Below are positions 16,318-24,180 of a stretch of DNA of 64,000 bases, in pieces. The notes beneath the pieces are model-generated. The model saw only the letters and a list, made by a program, of their open reading frames with translations. It made no database searches and was not told the origin of the DNA. Position numbers and translations under genes: made by a program. Origin of the DNA: CAXBCP01 sp963974055 (lineage in GTDB: Bacteria > Pseudomonadota > Alphaproteobacteria > MPNO01 > UBA830); NCBI GenBank assembly GCA_963974055.1, contig CAXBCP010000011.1:1-64000 (forward strand), in the 5' to 3' direction. Each line of letters begins with the position of its first letter. Position 1 is the stretch's first letter.

Positions 16318-17019
16318 TTACTCCGCTGCGGCCGACGCGGTGTCGCCGAGCCCGAGGACGTTGTCGATAACATCGTCGGCGGAGCGCACGTCGCAAAAGC
16401 TCTGGTAAACCGAGGTCAGGCCCGCGAGGTGGTCTTCATCATTACGCGATGCATTGCAGTCTTCGACCATGATCACGCGATAGCCGATCATCATGCCGTC
16501 GCGGGCGGTGGATTCGCAGCACATATTCGTCAGGGTGCCGCCGACCAGAAGGTTTTCTATCCCGCGTGCCTGCAATTGTTCGTGCAGGTCGGACGCTCCC
16601 TGCACAAGCGCGCTGAACCGGGTCTTTTCCGAAACGAGATCGGTATCGCGGACGTCAAGATTGCGGTGGATCGCGTGTCCCGTGCTGCCGCGCGTAAGGC
16701 CCGACTTATGCGCCTTCATTTTTTCTTCCGTGAAAAAATTGTCGTGATAGATCGGCCACAGGCTGGGGCCGTCTTCGGATTCGGCGACCGTAAGGACGAC
16801 CCAGACGACCAGCCCGCCGGCGTCCCGGACCTTGCCGGCCAGGCGGTTGATGCCGGGCATGATATCGAGGCAGGGTTGCACCCCGTCGACGAAGAAATTC
16901 TGCATATCGACCACGAGGAACGCAGTCTTCTTCGGATCGAATGTATCGAATACGTTCAACCGCCCGCGCTTTTCCATGACGCGGTCGATCACATGTTGCG
17001 GCATCTCGAATTCGGTCAT
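16318..17019 (-). CDS. Isochorismatase-family cysteine hydrolase
   Basis: The 233-residue protein starts at the ATG ending at 17019 behind AGGAGGATGAA. The Asp-Lys-Cys triad is visible as VVDMQNFF (Asp), SEKTRFSAL (Lys) and LTNMCCEST (Cys). The family includes nicotinamidases, maleamate amidohydrolases, carbamoylsarcosine amidase and biuret hydrolase. It is the first gene of an operon with the PrpF-like and RraA-like genes, so an amide or carbamoyl cleavage that feeds a dicarboxylic acid into that branch is plausible. The substrate is unknown. Confidence 0.85.
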   Translation of the reverse strand: MTEFEMPQHVIDRVMEKRGRLNVFDTFDPKKTAFLVVDMQNFFVDGVQPCLDIMPGINRLAGKVRDAGGLVVWVVLTVAESEDGPSLWPIYHDNFFTEEKMKAHKSGLTRGSTGHAIHRNLDVRDTDLVSEKTRFSALVQGASDLHEQLQARGIENLLVGGTLTNMCCESTARDGMMIGYRVIMVEDCNASRNDEDHLAGLTSVYQSFCDVRSADDVIDNVLGLGDTASAAAE

Positions 17020-17085
17020 TTCATCCTCCTGTGCTGTCGCCGAAAGTTACAGCAGCCGGTTGTGTTTTGCTATCGCCCGGTGCGT

Positions 17086-18069
17086 TCAGCCGGCTACAGC
17101 AGGCTGCCACGCGACCATGCGCAGTTCGCCGAGTTCCCGCTTGATTTTCACCCAATTTTCGCCGCCGTCTGTCGACCGGAATATCTGTCCCATGATCGTG
17201 CAGCAGAAAATCAGCAGGGGATCCGCGGGATTGGTGCCGATCCACCAGATCGTAGAATTCACCGGTGTCGGCAGTCCCGCATCTTCCCAGGTCTCGCCCC
17301 AGTCACGGCTGCGCAGCAACAGGCCGGTTTCGCCCGACGGCCGGTCGCCGACGGACAGGAACATCACGCCGGATGCGTCCGCGCGGCGGACCATGCAGCG
17401 GAAATAGGGCCAGGGCGCCTGCGGCACGTCCACGAAATGCCAGGTCTCGCCGTCATCGTCGGAGCGGTGCAGGCCCAGTTCGGTGGAGCACAGCACCCGG
17501 CGTTTGCCGAGGTCGTCAAAGATGACCATGTTGTGAACGTCGTCCGTCCGCAGGCCGTCGCTCAGGCGTTGCCATGTTTTGCCCCGGTCGCGGGATCGCC
17601 AGATCGCGTCGATCTCGATGGTCACCCATAACGTGTCGCGGTCGACCGGGTCGAACTGGATGGACGTGACCCGCGGGGTGTTTATGAATTCGGATTCCGA
17701 CGCGTTTCCGACCGGCGCCTTTACCCAGGATTCGCCGCCGTCTTCCGAAATGAAGATTGCGGCAGGCCGCGTCCCCGCGACGATGTAGTCCGGATCGTGC
17801 GGATGCTGGCCGATCTGCTGGATATGCAGGCCGTCCATCGGCGACGCAATGTAGTTCCACCTCTCCGCCGCCGGGGTCCATCGATAGACGCCGATATCGG
17901 TACCGGAAAGCACTTCGCCCGGCCGGTCCGCGTGGGTCGAGAGGCACCAGCAGCGCGATTCATTGTAAATGCCGCCCGTATTGGTATTCGCCCGGTTCCA
18001 GGTCTCTCCCGCATCGTGGGAAAACCAGACCGAATGTCCGATCGAGGCAGCGTAGGCGACTGTATTCAT
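17086..18069 (-). CDS. Asp-box (BNR-repeat) beta-propeller protein
   Basis: The 327-residue protein contains six Asp-box repeats of the form S-x-D-x-G-x-T-W: SHDAGETW, SEDGGESW, SRDRGKTW, SDDDGETW, SRDWGETW and STDGGENW. Spacing of about 45-60 residues predicts a six- or seven-bladed propeller, as in sialidase-like and Ycf48-like proteins. There is no signal peptide. The sialidase Arg triad cannot be assigned, so a glycosidase role is not supported. It lies 66 bp upstream of the cysteine hydrolase gene on the same strand and may belong to that operon. Confidence 0.8.
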   Translation of the reverse strand: MNTVAYAASIGHSVWFSHDAGETWNRANTNTGGIYNESRCWCLSTHADRPGEVLSGTDIGVYRWTPAAERWNYIASPMDGLHIQQIGQHPHDPDYIVAGTRPAAIFISEDGGESWVKAPVGNASESEFINTPRVTSIQFDPVDRDTLWVTIEIDAIWRSRDRGKTWQRLSDGLRTDDVHNMVIFDDLGKRRVLCSTELGLHRSDDDGETWHFVDVPQAPWPYFRCMVRRADASGVMFLSVGDRPSGETGLLLRSRDWGETWEDAGLPTPVNSTIWWIGTNPADPLLIFCCTIMGQIFRSTDGGENWVKIKRELGELRMVAWQPAVAG

Positions 18070-18151
18070 GCAGTGCGATCCCCTTCGTGCGGCCCGATGT
18101 TACGCATATCGGGCCCGAATAGAAAACCCGATTGAGAAGCGCCGCGGCGGC

Positions 18152-18191
18152 AAAAAAACCTCCCGGCATCCGCAATGCGGGCGCCGGGAGG
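18152..18191 (-). terminator. Rho-independent terminator of the enoyl-CoA hydratase gene
   Basis: On the minus strand the stem CCTCCCGGC/GCCGGGAGG (18159-18167 with 18183-18191) is followed by seven T residues (A7 at 18152-18158 on the plus strand). It lies 30 bp after the echA-like stop. Confidence 0.85.
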
Positions 18192-18220
18192 CGGATCGTC
18201 GATTACGGGTGCCGTCGCGG

Positions 18221-18997
18221 TCAGCCGTTGTCGAATGCCGGTTTCCGTTTTTCGGCAAAGGCGGCCATGCCTTCGACCTGGTGCTGCGAGCCGAAGCAGG
18301 AATGGAACATGCGGCGCTCGAACCGGACACCTTCCGACAGGGTGGTTTCATAGGCGCGGTTGACGCATTCCTTGATGATCATATTGGCGGGTGTCGACTT
18401 TGACGCAATCGTTTCCGCCGCTTTTACCGCTTCGTCGATCAGGTCGGCGGCGGGGACAACGCGCGAGACGAGCCCGGCGCGTTCGGCTTCTTCCGCATCC
18501 ATGAAACGGCCGGTCAGGCACATGTCCATCGCCTTGGATTTTCCGACAAATCGGGTCAGCCGCTGGGTGCCGCCCGCGCCCGGCGGAATCCCGAGATTGA
18601 CTTCGGGCTGGCCGAACTTGGCGCTGTCGGCGGCAATGATGAAATCGCACATCATGGCCACTTCGCAACCGCCCCCCAGGGCGAATCCGCCGACCGCGGC
18701 GATCACCGGCTTGCGGCACCGCGTGAGACGCTCCCAGCCCGCGGTGATGAAGTCTTCCATATAGGCTTCTGACCAGGTCTTGGTCTGCATTTCCTTGATG
18801 TCGGCGCCGGCGGCGAACGCTTTTTCCGAGCCGGTGAGGACCATGGCACCGATCTTCGCGTCCGCTTCGAAGGCGTCGAGCGCCGCAGTCAGTTCGTCCA
18901 TCAGGGGCGAGCAGAGCGCGTTAAGCGCTTCCGGCCGGTCCAGCGTGATCAGGCCGACGCGGCCCCGTGTTTCGACGATGATATGTTCGTAGGCCAT
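18221..18997 (-). CDS. Enoyl-CoA hydratase (crotonase family)
   Basis: The 258-residue protein starts at the ATG ending at 18997 behind AGGAGAACC. The oxyanion-hole segments KAFAAGADIKEM and GGGCEVAMMCD are present. Both catalytic glutamates of true hydratases are kept: one in GGGCE and one in FGQPEVNLGIPPGAGGTQRL. It should hydrate short-chain 2-enoyl-CoAs. It is the second gene of a two-gene operon, 27 bp after a 3-hydroxyisobutyryl-CoA hydrolase-like gene, which fits valine catabolism (methacrylyl-CoA hydration). Confidence 0.93.
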   Translation of the reverse strand: MAYEHIIVETRGRVGLITLDRPEALNALCSPLMDELTAALDAFEADAKIGAMVLTGSEKAFAAGADIKEMQTKTWSEAYMEDFITAGWERLTRCRKPVIAAVGGFALGGGCEVAMMCDFIIAADSAKFGQPEVNLGIPPGAGGTQRLTRFVGKSKAMDMCLTGRFMDAEEAERAGLVSRVVPAADLIDEAVKAAETIASKSTPANMIIKECVNRAYETTLSEGVRFERRMFHSCFGSQHQVEGMAAFAEKRKPAFDNG

Positions 18998-19024
18998 GGA
19001 GGTTCTCCTGTTGGCGGTCTGGTT

Positions 19025-20095
19025 CTAGAAAATCGGGTTGAGGACGAGTTCGCCGTCCCCGAGGCTTTCGAAATGGGCGTCGACATAGTCGGTTGTAACG
19101 TCGGCGAGCGTTGCCGGTTTCCATTTCGGCGACCGGTCGCGATCGACCAGGGCCGCGCGGATGCCCTCGTAGAATTCGTGGCGGAGCAATACCTGGCTGA
19201 CCATACGGTATTCGAGGATCAGCGCGTCCTTGACCGAAATGCCCGGGTTGTCGGCAAGCTGTTTCGCGGTGATTTTCAAACTGGTCGGCGACATGTGACC
19301 GAAGGCCTTGAGGGTTTCAGCCGCCAGTTCGGAGCCGTCGGCCTCTACCGCCGAGACGATTTCTTCAACATCGTCGCTGGCGAACAGCCGGTCGATGTCT
19401 TTCTGGCGGGCCCGCAGCTTCGAATCGCCGGGATCGCCGGAAAACAGGGCGATGATCCCCTCGACGATCTCGAAATTGTCCCCCAGATATTCCGCGCTGA
19501 CCAGGGATTCGAGCAGGTTTTGCTGTCGGTCGCGGGGCACGAAATGCGTTGCAAACCCGGCGTGCAGCGCATCCGCGGTATCGAGGCGCGCACCGGTCAG
19601 CCCGAGATACAGACCGATCCGGCCCGGGCATTTGTTGAGAAACGCGGTCGCGCCGACATCGGGCAGAAGGCCGATACCCGTTTCGGGCATGGCCGCCATA
19701 ATGTGTTCGCTCATCACCCGGTACCGGCCGTTGACCGAAATGCCGAGACCGCCACCCATGACGATGCCGTCGATCAGGCTGATATAGGGTTTGGGGAAAT
19801 CCGCGATCGCGAGATCCATTTCGTACTCGACGCGGAAAAACTCGCGGGCGGCGACAGGGTCTTTCTTGCCGCCGGTACTGACCTGGATAACGTCGCCGCC
19901 GGCACAGAAGGCGCGGTCGCCTTCGCCCGTGACCACGACGGCATGGATATCGTCATCGGCCGCCCATCTGACCAGATGTTCGTACATCCCGGCACACATA
20001 TTCTGGGTCAGTGAGTTGAGAGACTTCGGTTTGTTGAGATGAATCCTGCCAACGGGTCCGTCGACCGAAAACACTATCTCCGGTGAATCTGTCAT
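19025..20095 (-). CDS. 3-hydroxyisobutyryl-CoA hydrolase-like crotonase
   Basis: The 356-residue protein is longer than a hydratase. The segment AAMPETGIGLLPDVGATAFLNKCPG is the signature of 3-hydroxyisobutyryl-CoA hydrolases, and FCAGGDVIQVSTGG forms the oxyanion hole. It would release 3-hydroxyisobutyrate in valine degradation. With the enoyl-CoA hydratase behind it this makes two consecutive steps; a 3-hydroxyisobutyrate dehydrogenase-family gene is at 6154 but under separate control. The MaoC-like gene is divergent with 143 bp between starts. Confidence 0.9.
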   Translation of the reverse strand: MTDSPEIVFSVDGPVGRIHLNKPKSLNSLTQNMCAGMYEHLVRWAADDDIHAVVVTGEGDRAFCAGGDVIQVSTGGKKDPVAAREFFRVEYEMDLAIADFPKPYISLIDGIVMGGGLGISVNGRYRVMSEHIMAAMPETGIGLLPDVGATAFLNKCPGRIGLYLGLTGARLDTADALHAGFATHFVPRDRQQNLLESLVSAEYLGDNFEIVEGIIALFSGDPGDSKLRARQKDIDRLFASDDVEEIVSAVEADGSELAAETLKAFGHMSPTSLKITAKQLADNPGISVKDALILEYRMVSQVLLRHEFYEGIRAALVDRDRSPKWKPATLADVTTDYVDAHFESLGDGELVLNPIF

Positions 20096-20238
20096 GGTGT
20101 CCTATCGATTTGCCACGCGGCAAACCTATCGGGTTGGGGGCGCGCGTCAAGATATCCGGTGCGCCGCAATATTCAGGTTGCAGCGCCGCGAACCGGCGGG
20201 GATTATCGACCGAAACAGGCAACCGTCGGGGAGTTCGC

Positions 20239-20691
20239 ATGCCGTCGCGATATTTTGAAGATTTCACCGTAGGCCAGGAATGGAATTTCGATCCGTGGAT
20301 ACTGGACGAGCCATCCGTGATCGCATTCGCTGCCCAGTACGACCCCCAGCCCATGCACACCGATCCGGTCGCTGCGGCCGACGGCCCATACGGATGCGTC
20401 ATCGCGAGCGGCTGGCAGACCGCGCTGAACTGCGTTGCGCCGTTTCTGGATGCGGTGATGAAGGATACGGCGGGGCTGGCATCGCCGGGGTTCGAGACGT
20501 TCCAGTGGTTGAAACCGGTGCGGGCAGGGCAGCCGATCCGGCCGCAGGTTCGGGTCCTCGAAAAACGTCAATCGAAGTCGAAGCCGGACCGTGGGCTGGT
20601 CAAATTCCAGATGTCCGGTCTCGATGAGGACGGCGAGCCGGTCTGGCGCGTCGAAGGGCCGTTTTTTATTCTGCTGAGACCGGAAGACTGA
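20239..20691 (+). CDS. MaoC-like (R)-specific hydratase-domain protein
   Basis: The 150-residue hot-dog protein starts at ATG 20239 behind GGGGAG; the frame is open further upstream but that part lacks family sequence. The hydratase motif is seen as AAQYDPQPMHTDPVAA, with the Asp and His of the hydratase 2 active site, followed by GVIASGW-like CVIASGWQTALN. It probably hydrates an enoyl-CoA or acts on a related thioester. It is divergent from the crotonase pair, so a role in the same acyl-CoA pathway is plausible but unproven. Confidence 0.85.
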   Translation: MPSRYFEDFTVGQEWNFDPWILDEPSVIAFAAQYDPQPMHTDPVAAADGPYGCVIASGWQTALNCVAPFLDAVMKDTAGLASPGFETFQWLKPVRAGQPIRPQVRVLEKRQSKSKPDRGLVKFQMSGLDEDGEPVWRVEGPFFILLRPED

Positions 20692-20698
20692 AACGAAT

Positions 20699-22069
20699 CT
20701 ATCGGCGTAGCCCGGCCAGCAGACCGACGGCAAATGCCCCGCATCCCGTCGCCAGTACGGCGATACAGATCATCAACAATTTCGAGTATTTGTGGGCAAT
20801 CCCGGTAAGCGGCTCGATCAGCGTCAACGTCCCGCCTGCTTCGAGGAAATAGAAGGCGGCACCGGCCATGGCGGCGACAAAGGCGACAAGGAAGCACCAT
20901 AGCGGCGGCCGGGCGTCTGACCAGATCGAAAAGAAGATGACCGGCGCCAGGAACATCGATGCGGTGCCGCTGACAGCGACCGCGCTGAACAGGTCCTTCG
21001 ATCCGGCAAAGACGAATACCAGCCCGCCCAGCAGGAACAGAACCATGGCGATCCGGCCATTGGCAACGGTCTCGCGTCCTGCCTTCATATCGACAATGGC
21101 CAGTTTGGCGGACGATGCGAGTGTCGAATCCAGTGTCGAGACAGCAGAGATGATAATTGCAAAATTGAACAGCAGCATCGTTTCGGGGCCGAGCAGCCGT
21201 TCCAGCGTCATTACCATTGTTTCGCCCGCTTCCTTTGACAGGCCCGCGTGAACGCCGATAAAGCCGAAGACAAGAATGCAGACGATGCCGAGCCAGGATG
21301 CGTGATAGAAGCTCTTTCGGGTTGTGGTGCGGTCGGCGAGAAACCCCCGGTCCATCATCACCGGGTCGTGCAGGGGATAGCTCCATACCTGGAGCAGGGC
21401 GACGGCAAGCAGAACCCAGCCGGGGCCGCTCGTATCCGGGCTGCTGATCACCATCGCCGGGATATCGTAGCCGCTGACCAGACCGGTCTGGACGACCAGT
21501 GCGATCAGGACGGCGATCAGGATGCTCATCTGGAAGACGTCGGTGCGGAGCGACGCCCGCAGCCCGCCGAGAACGGAATATCCGAGGGTGACCAGCGAGA
21601 GCACAATGATCGATGCGATATAGGCGGTCGACCCGGCGGCGCCGAAAATGATGCCGATCACCAGAAGATTTGCGAATACCTCGGAAAGGAGCCGGACGGC
21701 GACGAGCGCATTGTAGCACCAGACACCGGTGGGGCCGTATCTGTCGGCGAGAAACGACTGGACCGAATCGAACCCGTGCCGGAACCGGATTGCGTCGATA
21801 ATCCAGGCGCCGGTGAGGAAGGACAGGTAATAGGCGGCATAGGCGATCGTGCCCATCGCGCCGTAAAAGTATCCGAGGATTGCGGCGTTCATCAGCGAGC
21901 GCGCAAAGACCCAGGTGGTTACCTGGGAAAACACCAGGGTAAGCAGGCCCGGCGCCGCGCCGTCCTGCGATGTGCCGCGAAAGAAACCGGCCGTATCCAG
22001 CGCCCGCGGCGAAAACCAGATGGACCCCAGTGCAACGACGCCCAGGGCGGCTGCAAGCGCGTAAGACAT
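20699..22069 (-). CDS. Sodium:solute symporter family (SSS) transporter
   Basis: The 456-residue integral membrane protein has roughly 12-13 hydrophobic helices. SSS features are visible in FSQVTTWVFARSLMNAA (first unwound helix region), a GYSVLGGLRASLRTD segment after TM5, and STLDSTLASSAKLAIVDM near TM8, where Ser/Thr residues bind Na+. It probably takes up an organic acid, amino acid or sugar with sodium. It is a single gene, convergent with the MaoC-like gene (7 bp apart), with no catabolic partner that would reveal the substrate. Confidence 0.88.
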   Translation of the reverse strand: MSYALAAALGVVALGSIWFSPRALDTAGFFRGTSQDGAAPGLLTLVFSQVTTWVFARSLMNAAILGYFYGAMGTIAYAAYYLSFLTGAWIIDAIRFRHGFDSVQSFLADRYGPTGVWCYNALVAVRLLSEVFANLLVIGIIFGAAGSTAYIASIIVLSLVTLGYSVLGGLRASLRTDVFQMSILIAVLIALVVQTGLVSGYDIPAMVISSPDTSGPGWVLLAVALLQVWSYPLHDPVMMDRGFLADRTTTRKSFYHASWLGIVCILVFGFIGVHAGLSKEAGETMVMTLERLLGPETMLLFNFAIIISAVSTLDSTLASSAKLAIVDMKAGRETVANGRIAMVLFLLGGLVFVFAGSKDLFSAVAVSGTASMFLAPVIFFSIWSDARPPLWCFLVAFVAAMAGAAFYFLEAGGTLTLIEPLTGIAHKYSKLLMICIAVLATGCGAFAVGLLAGLRR

Positions 22070-22175
22070 TTATCAATCCTCGGATGCCGGAATTTATCCC
22101 GATCACAAACAGGATCACATATGGCAGCCTGACCGCACAACGCAATTGACGAAAGCGTGAGGCATCGACCGCAAC

Positions 22176-23090
22176 CTAGCGCCGGAGCGGCGGCGCGAGG
22201 ATGCGTACGAATTCGTCGCTTGCGGCGATCTCGATCGGCAGCGTACCGGCGGCATCGCCGTCGATCTGGACGGGGATATCCGTCCCGTCCGGCCCGCGGA
22301 CGAGAAAGCGGGTTGCCTGGATCGTTGTGACGGAACCGGACCGGACTGCGATTCCCAGACCGATGCGGATCATGTTCCGGCACATGGCGAACGGGCCGGC
22401 GTTCCGGAAGACAACGGCGACGAGCGATGCCGCGCCGGGGTCTATGCCGGGCACCAGTGTATAGGGGCCGCCATAGCGGGAAATATTCGTCACGACCACC
22501 CAGGCAGCGGCGATGTGTTGTCCGTCCGCTTCGACCGTCATGTTTCTGGCGGGATTTGACAGGATCGCCCGCAGGCCCTGGAGCAGGAATGCATATTTGC
22601 CCCAGCGCCGCTTCATGCCGGGGGTGATCGCATGGACCACCTGGCCGTCGAAACCGGCGCCCGCCATCAGAAGAAAACGCCTGCCATTGACCCGGGCGAG
22701 ATGCAGGGGGCGGGTGTGGCCGTCGGTCAGAGCTGCGGCGATATCGACCGGACGACGCGGGAGGCCCAGTTCCAGTGCCAGGACGTTCGCCGTCCCCATC
22801 GGGATAATGCCCACCGGAACGTTCGAGCCGATAACGCCGGAGACGACTTCGTTAATCGTGCCGTCGCCACCCGCCGCAACGACGATATCGGCGTTTTCCA
22901 GAATGGCCTGTGCCGCGATCTGTGTTGCGTTCCCGGGACCCGTCGTACCGATCACCGAAATATCGACACCCCGGCCGGCAAGGGCCGCAACCACCTCGTC
23001 CAGCAGGGCATGGCGACGGTTTCCGGCTACCGGGTTGAAAATAATGGTTATTTTTCGATGGGCGGGATCGCCGTTCACCGGGTTATCCAC
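22176..23090 (-). CDS. Diacylglycerol/lipid kinase family protein
   Basis: The 304-residue protein has the DAGK catalytic signature IIFNPVAGNRRHALLDEVV and the nucleotide motif VAAGGDGTINEVVSG, then GIIPMGTANVLALELGLP. It would phosphorylate diacylglycerol or a related lipid at the membrane. The start is taken as the GTG ending at 23090, which lies inside a DnaA box; a second GTG four codons on is possible. It is divergent from the PlcP-like/glycosyltransferase pair, and together the three genes could release, use and recycle diacylglycerol. Confidence 0.87.
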   Translation of the reverse strand: MDNPVNGDPAHRKITIIFNPVAGNRRHALLDEVVAALAGRGVDISVIGTTGPGNATQIAAQAILENADIVVAAGGDGTINEVVSGVIGSNVPVGIIPMGTANVLALELGLPRRPVDIAAALTDGHTRPLHLARVNGRRFLLMAGAGFDGQVVHAITPGMKRRWGKYAFLLQGLRAILSNPARNMTVEADGQHIAAAWVVVTNISRYGGPYTLVPGIDPGAASLVAVVFRNAGPFAMCRNMIRIGLGIAVRSGSVTTIQATRFLVRGPDGTDIPVQIDGDAAGTLPIEIAASDEFVRILAPPLRR

Positions 23091-23102
23091 AGCTTATCCA
23101 CA
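23083..23102. promoter_or_regulatory. Two tandem perfect DnaA boxes
   Basis: TTATCCACA occurs at 23083-23091 and again at 23094-23102, same orientation, 11 bp apart. Both match the DnaA-box consensus TTATNCACA exactly. They overlap the proposed start codon of the lipid kinase gene and lie in the divergent region before plcP. No clear AT-rich unwinding region is beside them, so DnaA-dependent regulation or DnaA titration is more likely than a full origin. Confidence 0.55.
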
Positions 23103-23105
23103 AAA

Positions 23106-23123
23106 TTGTCCCCAAAGTGACAT
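23106..23123 (+). promoter_or_regulatory. Pho-box-like direct repeat 1
   Basis: TTGTCCCCAAAGTGACAT has the 7+4+7 layout of a Pho box (consensus CTGTCAT-N4-CTGTCAT), with TGTC and TGAC 11 bp apart. Agreement is 4/7 and 5/7. It lies upstream of the PlcP-like gene, whose homologues are PhoB-regulated in rhizobia and marine bacteria. It is a weak match taken alone. Confidence 0.35.
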
Positions 23124-23148
23124 AAATCCGCAATCGGCTCCGGCCAGA

Positions 23149-23166
23149 TTGTCCCGGCGCTGTCTA
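23149..23166 (+). promoter_or_regulatory. Pho-box-like direct repeat 2
   Basis: TTGTCCCGGCGCTGTCTA again has the 7+4+7 layout with TGTC repeated 11 bp apart. The second half keeps CTGTC exactly and the first half shares TTGTCCC with the upstream candidate. It lies 142 bp before the proposed PlcP start. Confidence 0.35.
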
Positions 23167-23171
23167 TCCGT

Positions 23172-23197
23172 GCGATGTGACCGTTGGGTTACATCGC
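23172..23197. promoter_or_regulatory. Inverted repeat upstream of the plcP-like gene
   Basis: GCGATGTGACC (23172-23182) pairs with GGTTACATCGC (23187-23197) across GTTG, with one mismatch, and extends a few more pairs outward. It could be an operator or a leader hairpin. No regulator gene is adjacent. Confidence 0.3.
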
Positions 23198-23307
23198 GCG
23201 GAAACGCCGCGCAGATGTCGAAACCGCGAATGGCGATCATCATGACGAGTATCGGGACGGTCTTCGAAAAGATTGCACGACCGGCTTCATTTCGTCTCAA
23301 CGAACCA

Positions 23308-24180
23308 ATGGAAGCAAAAAATGCCCAGACTAAACCGAGCCGTTGTTCCGGCAGCGATCCGCATGCACCGTCGGCGGGGGGTGGCGGCGATGAAGGCGCG
23401 TTCCGCTACCGCACCATCTGGATCTCCGACGTCCACCTCGGAACACGGGGCTGCAAAGCCGACTACCTCCTCGAATTCATGCGACAGACCGACTCGGAAT
23501 ATCTCTACCTCGTCGGGGATATCATAGACGGCTGGCGGCTGAAAAAGACGTGGTACTGGAACCAGAGTCAAAACGACGTCATCCAGAAAATTCTGCGCAA
23601 AGCCCGGAAGGGCACGACCGTTATATATGTCCCCGGCAACCACGATGAGGCGCTTCGGGATTACACGGCGATGCAGTTCGGCGGTGTCTCGGTCGAGCGC
23701 GAAGCGCTGCACGAAACGGCGGACGGGCGCCGTTTCCTGGTGTTGCATGGGGACGATTTCGACGGCGTCGTCACCTATGCCCGCTGGCTCGCCTTCCTGG
23801 GCGACCGGGCGTACAACATTGCGCTGACCACCAATCACTGGTTCAACCTGATGCGCCGCGGGCTGGGCCTGCCGTATTGGTCGCTTTCCGCCTATCTCAA
23901 GCACAAGGTCAAAAACGCCGTCGAATTCGTCAGCCGCTTCGAGGGCGCCGTTGCGGCCGAGGCGCGGCGACGTGGCGTCGACGGGGTCGTCTGCGGACAC
24001 ATTCACCATGCGGAAATGCGCGATATCGACGGCGTGCTGTATTGCAACGACGGCGACTGGGTCGAAAGCTGCACGGCGCTCGTCGAACACATGGATGGCC
24101 GGCTCGAGATCATCCGCTTTGCCGAAATCGGACATGTCGGCGTGATGCCGCACCGCGCGCCCGCAGGGGCCGACGCATGA
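23308..24180 (+). CDS. PlcP-like calcineurin-type metallophosphoesterase (phospholipase C; LpxH-like by sequence)
   Basis: The protein has 290 residues from ATG 23308; the start is uncertain because the frame is open upstream and no strong ribosome site is seen. All metallophosphoesterase motifs are present in order: WISDVHLG, LVGDIIDGW, VPGNHDE, VLHGDDFD and VCGHIHHAE. Such proteins are usually annotated as UDP-2,3-diacylglucosamine diphosphatase. In alphaproteobacteria this type, next to a glycosyltransferase, is PlcP, which splits phospholipids to diacylglycerol during phosphate limitation. The next gene is a glycosyltransferase overlapping by ATGA, a lipid kinase is divergent, and Pho-box-like repeats lie upstream, all favouring PlcP. 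Confidence 0.82.
   Translation: MEAKNAQTKPSRCSGSDPHAPSAGGGGDEGAFRYRTIWISDVHLGTRGCKADYLLEFMRQTDSEYLYLVGDIIDGWRLKKTWYWNQSQNDVIQKILRKARKGTTVIYVPGNHDEALRDYTAMQFGGVSVEREALHETADGRRFLVLHGDDFDGVVTYARWLAFLGDRAYNIALTTNHWFNLMRRGLGLPYWSLSAYLKHKVKNAVEFVSRFEGAVAAEARRRGVDGVVCGHIHHAEMRDIDGVLYCNDGDWVESCTALVEHMDGRLEIIRFAEIGHVGVMPHRAPAGADA

Noticed and set aside
15361..17631. Plus-strand open frame of over 700 codons opposite the prpF/isochorismatase genes
   Set aside because: Same reason: it lies antisense to genes with full motifs and has shadow-type composition.
17086..18069. Sialidase
   Set aside because: Asp boxes alone do not show this; I cannot place the Arg triad or the catalytic Asp/Tyr/Glu, and there is no export signal.
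23083..23307. Chromosomal replication origin
   Set aside because: Only two perfect DnaA boxes, no clear AT-rich unwinding region, and no dnaA, parAB, hemE or gid genes nearby.
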